Assembly (NCBI GenBank): GCA_025056865.1
Contig: JANWVO010000038.1
Coordinates: forward strand, 62,001-126,000
Length of the DNA stretch: 64,000 nucleotides
Direction: 5' to 3'
Origin: Bryobacteraceae bacterium
Lineage (GTDB): Bacteria > Acidobacteriota > Terriglobia > Bryobacterales > Bryobacteraceae
In this document: positions 59,435 through 64,000 of the stretch, in pieces
Layout: each line of letters begins with the position of its first letter
Numbering within the stretch: the stretch's first letter is position 1
Notes under the pieces: generated by a model
Database searches by the model: none
Told to the model about the DNA's origin: nothing
Seen by the model: only the letters and a program-made list of their open reading frames with translations
Program-made: the position numbers and the translations under genes

Positions 59435-60787
59435 CTAATGGAATGAGTCGATTATGCTCTGAATGAGCCTGTTGATCTCTGGGTCGGTCTTGCGGAGCTC
59501 CTCCACCTTGCGGATGGCGTGAAGCACGGTGGTGTGGTGCTTGCCGCCAAAGTGGCGGCCAATCTCGGGCAGGGAGGCGCCGGTCAGCTCCTTGCAGAGG
59601 TACATGGCAATCTGGCGCGGGCGGGAGATCTCATGGGCGTTGGTCTTCTGCTTGAGCTGCGCCGGCTGGAGCCCGAAGCGCTCCGCCACGGCGCGAACCA
59701 CGGCTTCCATGGTGATGCGCTTCTCGGGTGTGTGGAGCATGTGGCGCAAGGCCTCCATCGCCATGGCCGCGGTGATGGGCGCGCCAGTGACAGAGGAGTA
59801 GGCCAGCAGCTTGGTGAGGGCCCCTTCGAGTTCGCGGACGCTGGAGCGGATCCTGGTGGCCAGGAGGATGCGCACGTCGTCCGGCAGGTGGACTCCTTCG
59901 GCCTCGGCTTTCTTGTCGAGAATCGCCATTTTCGTTTCGAGATCCGGGGGCTGCACGTCCACCATCAGGCCCCACTCGAAGCGTGTGCGGAGGCGTTCAA
60001 CGAGGCCGGGAATGTTCTTGGGGAGCTGATCGCTGGAGATGACGATCTGCTTCTGGTGGTCGTAGAGGGTGTTGAAGGTGTGGAAGAACTCTTCCTGTGT
60101 GCGTTCCTTGCCGCCAAGGATGTGGATGTCGTCGATCAGGAGGGCGTCGGCGTTGCGGTAATGGTGCTGGAAGGAGAGCATGCGGCCGGCGCGGAGGCAG
60201 TGGATCATCTCGTTCATGAACTGCTCGCCGGTGGTGTAGACGACGCGCATGCCGGGGAAATGGTCGAGCAGGGTGCGTCCGACGGCATGGAGCAGATGGG
60301 TCTTGCCCATGCCGCTGCTGCCGTAAATGAACAGCGGATTGTAGCGAGTGGCCGGCTGGCGCGCCACGGCGGTAGCGGCGGCATGCGCGAACTGATTGCA
60401 GGAACCGACGACGAACGTGTCAAAAGTGAAGCGCGGGTTGAGCTGCGCGGCGGTCTCAGGGAAGCGGAAGGCATCCGGAGAAGGGGAAGGCGGTCCATTG
60501 CGGGGAACGGCGCCCGGCATGGGTGGGAGGGAGGCTTCCGGAGCGAGAACATAGCGCACCGTCAAGCCCGGCATCCCAAGCGCGCGGCGCGCCTCATCCA
60601 CGGCAGGCGCCAGCTCGCGTTCGAGCCACATCTTGGAGTGCTCGTCGGGAACGGCGACCTCCAGGCGCCCCTCGGTCTCGGAAAGGAGTTCGGTGCGGGC
60701 AACCCAGTTGTGGTAGGCTTCCTCGGGCAGAACTCGGGAAAGATATTGCTTGATCTCTTGCCAGTTGTTCTTTGCTGTTGTCAACAC
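59435..60787 (-). CDS. dnaA: Chromosomal replication initiator DnaA
   Basis: This is a 450-residue protein. Domain I (NWQEIKQYLSRVLPEEAYHNWV), a short domain II, domain III (AAA+) with Walker A GSSGMGKTHLL, Walker B ALLIDDIHIL, and sensor and arginine-finger regions (ERLRTRFEWGL), and the DNA-binding domain IV with RPRQIAMYLCKELTGASLPEIGRHFGGKHHTTVLHAI are all complete. I chose the GTG at 60787, with GGAG eight bases upstream; the ORF extends 12 codons further upstream. It starts replication by melting oriC. Confidence 0.98.
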   Translation of the reverse strand: MLTTAKNNWQEIKQYLSRVLPEEAYHNWVARTELLSETEGRLEVAVPDEHSKMWLERELAPAVDEARRALGMPGLTVRYVLAPEASLPPMPGAVPRNGPPSPSPDAFRFPETAAQLNPRFTFDTFVVGSCNQFAHAAATAVARQPATRYNPLFIYGSSGMGKTHLLHAVGRTLLDHFPGMRVVYTTGEQFMNEMIHCLRAGRMLSFQHHYRNADALLIDDIHILGGKERTQEEFFHTFNTLYDHQKQIVISSDQLPKNIPGLVERLRTRFEWGLMVDVQPPDLETKMAILDKKAEAEGVHLPDDVRILLATRIRSSVRELEGALTKLLAYSSVTGAPITAAMAMEALRHMLHTPEKRITMEAVVRAVAERFGLQPAQLKQKTNAHEISRPRQIAMYLCKELTGASLPEIGRHFGGKHHTTVLHAIRKVEELRKTDPEINRLIQSIIDSFH

Positions 60788-61136
60788 CTCGGTTACTCCA
60801 CACCATGCCCACAGGATTTCCACAGGAGTGGAAACCGGGGACGATTCTCCTGTTGGTGATCCGGCTGTGGCTCCTCACGACGCGGGGCTGCCCGACAGGA
60901 AGCGTCCTTCCCGGGCCCTCGCAGCCGCACCGGCGTTGATCAGAATAGCACAGTTCACAGCGGCTGATGGCAGCAGTGAAACATACTCGTAACAAACTGA
61001 AAAATCGCGAATTACTACAAAACACGAACGTTTTGGAACCGCCCTCATTTTCACAGGTTTTTGTTCTGGCGGCTGTGCAAATTTCTGATGGTGAAAGCCG
61101 TAACAGCGCGCCCCGGAACGTGCCCGGAGATGGGAT
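60788..61136. other. Candidate origin of replication (oriC)
   Basis: This ~350-base gap upstream of dnaA carries no protein gene. It is clearly A+T-richer than the rest (for example 60985-61030). It has three copies of TGTGNAAAT: 60816-60824 (minus), 61047-61055 (minus) and 61074-61082 (plus); a fourth is at 59416 in the dnaA-dnaN gap. These differ at two positions from the E. coli DnaA box (TTATNCACA) and may be the local DnaA box. Position among dnaA, dnaN, gyrB and parAB supports oriC. Confidence 0.7.
60942..60950 (-). promoter_or_regulatory. Putative extended -10 promoter of dnaA
   Basis: Reading leftward, TGC-TATTCT (60950-60942) is an extended -10 element about 150 bases before the dnaA GTG. 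No clear -35 was found, as is common for extended -10 promoters. Confidence 0.45.
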
Positions 61137-61165
61137 TTGACAAGCGGGGAAGGGTGAGACAAAAT
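61137..61165 (+). promoter_or_regulatory. Promoter of tRNA-Gly
   Basis: TTGACA (61137-61142) and CAAAAT (61160-61165) are spaced by exactly 17 bases and lie ~18 bases before the tRNA 5' end. Confidence 0.65.
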
Positions 61166-61183
61166 GAAAAGTGGAACTCCCGG

Positions 61184-61259
<76 letters not shown>

Positions 61260-61360
61260 TCCCCTGAATTCCTCTCCCGCGTTCCCCTTTGATGCCTGCG
61301 ATGCAGGAACCGTGTCCGGCAGGAGTGTGCGCGCTCGGAGGAAGGCGGGCGTGGGCTGCG

Positions 61361-61392
61361 CGCCGCCAGGTGGAGGCCGGTGCCTGGCGGCG
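61361..61392 (-). terminator. Inverted repeat after parB
   Basis: CGCCGCCAGG (61361-61370) and CCTGGCGGCG (61383-61392) form a perfect 10-bp stem with a 12-base loop, 44 bases beyond the parB stop. It may terminate the parAB transcript. There is no U-tract. A smaller stem (CCTGC/GCAGG near 61292-61304) is also present after the tRNA. Confidence 0.4.
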
Positions 61393-61436
61393 GTCTGTGC
61401 CCGGGCGGCAAATCGGGCCAGGAGGCGCGGGGCCAA

Positions 61437-62348
61437 TCACTCGCGCACGATGACGTCGTAGATGCGGGCGAGGTCTTCCTGCGAGTAGTATTCGATCTCG
61501 ATCCTGCCGCGGTTGTCGTCCCTGGGGACAATGCGGACCCTCGTGCCGAGGACGCGCTCGAGTTCTTCGATGGCGGCGCGGACGTTGGGATCCGCCTCGG
61601 GGCGGGGCGGGGGCGCGGGCGGCTCGGGGGGAGCGGTAGTGAGCTTCTGCACCATGCGCTCCACCTGGCGGACGGAGAGGGCGCCATCGGCGGCTTTGTG
61701 GGCAAGGGCGACCTGCTGCTCGGCGGACTCAAGACCGAGGAGGGCGCGCGCATGGCCCATGGAGAGGCGCTGTTCGGCCACAAGCTGCTGCACCTCGAGG
61801 GGGAGGCGGAGAAGGCGGAGCATGTTGGTCACCGTGGAGCGGTCCTTGCCCGTGCGCTGGGCGATCTGCTCGTGGGAGAGGCGGAACTCGCGGTGGAGCC
61901 GCTCGAAGGCGTGGGCGACTTCAATCGGGTTCAGGTCCTCGCGCTGGATGTTCTCGATGAGGGTGACCTCCATGAGGCGGTCCTCTGCGAACTCCTGCAC
62001 GACAACGGGCACCTCGTGAAGGCCGGCGAGGCGGGCGGCGCGGAGGCGGCGTTCGCCGGCGACGAGTTGGTAAGCGTCGCCATGGCGGCGGACGACGAGC
62101 GGCTGGATGATGCCGTTTTCGCGGATGGACTGGGCGAGTTCCTGGAGGCCCTCCTGCGAGAAAGTGGACCGGGGCTGGAGGGGATTGGGGTGGATGGAGT
62201 CGATGGGAACGCGGAGGGGGGCCGCAGCGGTCGGGGGCGCGGAGGAAGGCTGGGAGGACGAAGGGGCCTGCTGGGTGCGGTTGGCAGGGATGAGGGACGA
62301 AAGGCCCTTGCCGAGGGCTTTACGAGACGGATCCTTGGCGTTGGTCAT
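61437..62348 (-). CDS. parB: Chromosome-partitioning protein ParB
   Basis: This is a 303-residue protein. The CTP-binding region has [16 protein letters not shown] (GERRxR motif) and [16 protein letters not shown]; the helix-turn-helix follows ([19 protein letters not shown]); a Pro-rich linker and the dimerisation tail ([20 protein letters not shown]) end the protein. It loads onto DNA at parS as a CTP-dependent clamp. Its start lies inside the parA 3' end (29-base overlap). A longer N-terminal open frame is inside parA and was discarded. Confidence 0.97.
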   Translation of the reverse strand: MTNAKDPSRKALGKGLSSLIPANRTQQAPSSSQPSSAPPTAAAPLRVPIDSIHPNPLQPRSTFSQEGLQELAQSIRENGIIQPLVVRRHGDAYQLVAGERRLRAARLAGLHEVPVVVQEFAEDRLMEVTLIENIQREDLNPIEVAHAFERLHREFRLSHEQIAQRTGKDRSTVTNMLRLLRLPLEVQQLVAEQRLSMGHARALLGLESAEQQVALAHKAADGALSVRQVERMVQKLTTAPPEPPAPPPRPEADPNVRAAIEELERVLGTRVRIVPRDDNRGRIEIEYYSQEDLARIYDVIVRE

Positions 62349-63102
62349 GAGCGAGGATTTCCTTGGCGAGCTTGATGTAGGTTTCAGCGCCGCGGGAGCG
62401 GACGTCGTAGCTGAGAATGGGCTTGCCGAAGCTGGGGGCCTCGGCGAGGCGGATGCTGCGCGGAATGACGGTTTCGAAGACTTCGCCGCGGAAGAACTCC
62501 TTGAGGTCCGCCGCAACCTGGCGGGTGAGGTTGGTGCGGTCGTCGTACATGGTGAGGAGGACGCCTTCGAGCCGGAGAGCTGGCTGGAAGGCGTCGCGGA
62601 TGCGGTCAATGGTGTCGAGCAGTTGCGAGATGCCTTCGAGGGCGAAGAACTCGCACTGGATGGGGACAAGGACGGAGTCCGCGGCGACGAGGGCGTTGAC
62701 GGTGAGGAGGTCGAGGGCTGGGGGGCAGTCGATGAGGATGTACTGGTAGGCGTTGCGGACGGGTTCGAGGGCTTCGCGGAGGCGGAACTCGCGGCGGGGG
62801 AGATCGACGAGTTCGAGGTTGGCGGCAACGAGGTTCTTGTCCGCCGGGAGGATCTCGAGACCCTCGAATTCGGTTCGCTGGATGGCACTACTTATTGGGA
62901 GATCTCCTATAAGAACCCTATACGTGGTGGGGAGGTTCTCAGATTTCGGGATGCCGACCCCGGTGGTGCAGTTGCCCTGAGGGTCCATGTCGACGAGGAG
63001 GACGCGGAGGTCGTTGGCGGCGAGGGAGGCGGCGAGGTTGATGGCGGTAGTCGTCTTGCCGACACCACCCTTCTGATTGGCAATGGCGATGACTTTGCCC
63101 AT
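62320..63102 (-). CDS. parA: Chromosome-partitioning ATPase ParA (Soj)
   Basis: This is a 260-residue protein. The deviant Walker A is [14 protein letters not shown], Walker A' [11 protein letters not shown], and Walker [12 protein letters not shown]. No N-terminal HTH is present, so it is the chromosomal (Soj-type) form. It acts with ParB-parS to segregate origins. It begins a leftward parA-parB operon; rsmG lies upstream beyond the parS cluster. Confidence 0.97.
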   Translation of the reverse strand: MGKVIAIANQKGGVGKTTTAINLAASLAANDLRVLLVDMDPQGNCTTGVGIPKSENLPTTYRVLIGDLPISSAIQRTEFEGLEILPADKNLVAANLELVDLPRREFRLREALEPVRNAYQYILIDCPPALDLLTVNALVAADSVLVPIQCEFFALEGISQLLDTIDRIRDAFQPALRLEGVLLTMYDDRTNLTRQVAADLKEFFRGEVFETVIPRSIRLAEAPSFGKPILSYDVRSRGAETYIKLAKEILAHDQRQGSVS

Positions 63103-63207
63103 AGGGCGTGTCCCCGGTACGGAGGAGGTGGGAAAGCACTATCGTATCACGCTCTGAAGCGGGAGGTCGAATGGATGGCGGCGGGTGGGGTTTACGGTTG
63201 GGTGGGA

Positions 63208-63223
63208 TGTTTCACGTGGAACG
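63208..63223. other. parS site 1
   Basis: TGTTTCACGTGGAACG matches the parS consensus TGTTTCACGTGAAACA at 14 of 16 positions, centred on CACGTG. Confidence 0.9.
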
Positions 63224-63250
63224 CCCAGTGCGCGTCAGGGAGAGGAGGAT

Positions 63251-63266
63251 GGTTCCACGTGGAACG
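63251..63266. other. parS site 2 (diverged)
   Basis: GGTTCCACGTGGAACG keeps the CACGTG core and near-perfect dyad symmetry but differs from the consensus at four positions. Confidence 0.8.
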
Positions 63267-63298
63267 TTGGCGGTGCGTGCGCCCGACCTCAGGTATCC

Positions 63299-63314
63299 TG
63301 TTCCACGTGAAACA
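63299..63314. other. parS site 3
   Basis: TGTTCCACGTGAAACA differs from the parS consensus at one position only. Confidence 0.95.
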
Positions 63315-63372
63315 GCGAAGCTCGGGAGCCGGCCACGAGCGCATGGGATCCGAAAGCATGGCCGGACGGCTC

Positions 63373-63388
63373 CGTTCCACGTGAAACA
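63373..63388. other. parS site 4
   Basis: CGTTCCACGTGAAACA differs from the consensus at two positions. It lies in the same 525-base gap between parA and rsmG. Confidence 0.9.
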
Positions 63389-63422
63389 AGGACACGCGGA
63401 CGCCGCGCCTGCACCCCGCAAA

Positions 63423-63444
63423 GAACTGCAAAACGAACCAAAGA
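63423..63444 (+). repeat. Dispersed repeat copy with TGCAAAACGAACC core
   Basis: AGAACTGCAAAACGAACCAA is at the centre of this copy. It lies between parS site 4 and rsmG. No gene is visible between 63389 and 63627 apart from these repeats. Confidence 0.7.
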
Positions 63445-63568
63445 TCCCCGCAAGTCCCTTCCCGCCAGTGACTCACGCCAGCGAGCCGCAGCCACCCCGC
63501 GCGGTATCTTGTCAGCCCCTGCCCGCCCTCGCTCCACGATCCACACCCGCCCAACGGCCCACCGCGGC

Positions 63569-63590
63569 AAGAATGCAAAACGAACCGAAC
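63569..63590 (+). repeat. Dispersed repeat copy with TGCAAAACGAACC core
   Basis: AAGAATGCAAAACGAACCGA is the core of this copy, 146 bases downstream of the previous copy in the same orientation. It ends about 38 bases before the stop of rsmG on the other strand. Confidence 0.7.
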
Positions 63591-63627
63591 GCTGGCGTAA
63601 GCCATTCCGCCACAACCACTCAGGCGG

Positions 63628-64000
63628 TCATGCCGACGGATCCGCCCGCCGCGGCGAGTCCGCCTCCGCCTGCGCCACCATCGCCACCCACAGTGCCCCC
63701 CGCCCGTCCGGCAACGCCGTCGAACTCCAGGTCAGACCCTTTTCCCGGAGCGGAGGCTCGGTGCCGACCAGCAGCACCCACCGGCAGCACAGCCTCGCGA
63801 ACCCGACGACCTCCTCCGCCCTCACGGCTCGGGAGACTGCAATGTCGAACCGTCCGGTGACCTCGCGGCTCCGCCTTGCCACCACGCGGACATTCGGAGC
63901 AAGATCGCTCGCCTCCCGCAGAAACGCCGCCTTGCGCTGATCGGACTCGATCAGCGTCACCTCCAGCTCGGGACGCGCCACCGCAATGACGAAGCCGGGG
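63628..64000 (-). CDS. rsmG: 16S rRNA (guanine-N7)-methyltransferase RsmG, C-terminal part
   Basis: About 123 residues are visible; the frame is open to the right edge, so the N-terminus is missing. VTLIESDQRKAAFLREAS is the second part of the SAM-binding fold, and FDIAVSRAVRAEE is the conserved RsmG catalytic loop. It methylates G527 of 16S rRNA (loss gives streptomycin resistance). Next to parA and parB is its usual place near the origin. The C-terminus is short and Ala/Pro-rich. Confidence 0.92.
   Translation of the reverse strand, partial: PGFVIAVARPELEVTLIESDQRKAAFLREASDLAPNVRVVARRSREVTGRFDIAVSRAVRAEEVVGFARLCCRWVLLVGTEPPLREKGLTWSSTALPDGRGALWVAMVAQAEADSPRRADPSA

Noticed and set aside
60788-60823. 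12-codon N-terminal extension of DnaA from an upstream ATG
   Set aside because: The GTG at 60787 has a GGAG at eight bases and gives the usual DnaA length; the extension (MEILWAW...) matches no DnaA N-terminus.
63108-63860. 250-codon plus-strand frame across the parS region
   Set aside because: It spans all four parS sites and the antisense of rsmG and has no domain.

Overview
The window is high-GC, diderm bacterial DNA that ends at a chromosome replication origin. Four things point to an acidobacterium of the Bryobacterales (Solibacter/Bryobacter type). A 1,019-residue secreted protein carries the C-terminal domain described from Solibacter (TIGR03437 type). Omp85, TamB-like and KdsD genes indicate an outer membrane with Kdo. 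Many secreted beta-propeller, ThuA and Tat-signal Gfo/Idh/MocA proteins fit soil acidobacteria. A Tes-like radical SAM protein fits a group known for membrane-spanning ether lipids. The taxonomic assignment is inference.

Layout. 1-6063: an outer-membrane module of Omp85, a SurA-like protein and TamB, joined by start/stop overlaps. 6138-9662: leftward kdsD, tig and metK. 9872-13702: a TolB-like propeller, an FmdB zinc ribbon, an MFS transporter and a sugar nucleotidyltransferase. 13677-18150: a leftward chain prfB > tsaC/sua5 > LytS-type kinase > LytTR regulator, each joined by ATGA overlaps; prfB carries the classical +1 programmed frameshift. 18236-24342: an NlpC/P60 lipoprotein, nadB, aroB, menG/ubiE, a DUF2103-like protein and gatB.

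24429-36500 is the most interesting stretch. It holds an orphan CARF-HEPN protein with no cas genes or CRISPR array nearby, a Tes-like radical SAM enzyme with its own promoter, long leader and terminator, queG, a TPR protein, mscL, a membrane protein fused to a spermidine-synthase fold, small metabolic genes, and a two-gene cassette (nucleotidyltransferase plus TIM barrel) whose base composition looks lower in GC than its surroundings.

36666-44819 is sugar-related and secreted: a propeller lipoprotein, a PLP decarboxylase, a secreted protein with a fragment of EF-Tu domain 2, a Gfo/Idh/MocA oxidoreductase broken by one in-frame stop, a sugar isomerase, a tandem ThuA protein and a gamma-glutamylcyclotransferase-like protein. 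45528-51662 is a glycan cluster (four GT2, one GT4/DUF1972) ending in alanine racemase. 51838-55571 holds the Solibacter-type secreted protein and a small beta-barrel.

55587-64000 is the origin region: gyrB, dnaN and dnaA (all leftward), an AT-rich candidate oriC, tRNA-Gly(GCC), parB, parA, four parS sites within 181 bases, and the edge of rsmG. The origin genes are the most certain part of the annotation. The CARF-HEPN protein, the Tes-like enzyme, the EF-Tu-derived secreted protein, the nucleotidyltransferase/TIM cassette and a dispersed TGCAAAACGAACC repeat are the best candidates for new biology.
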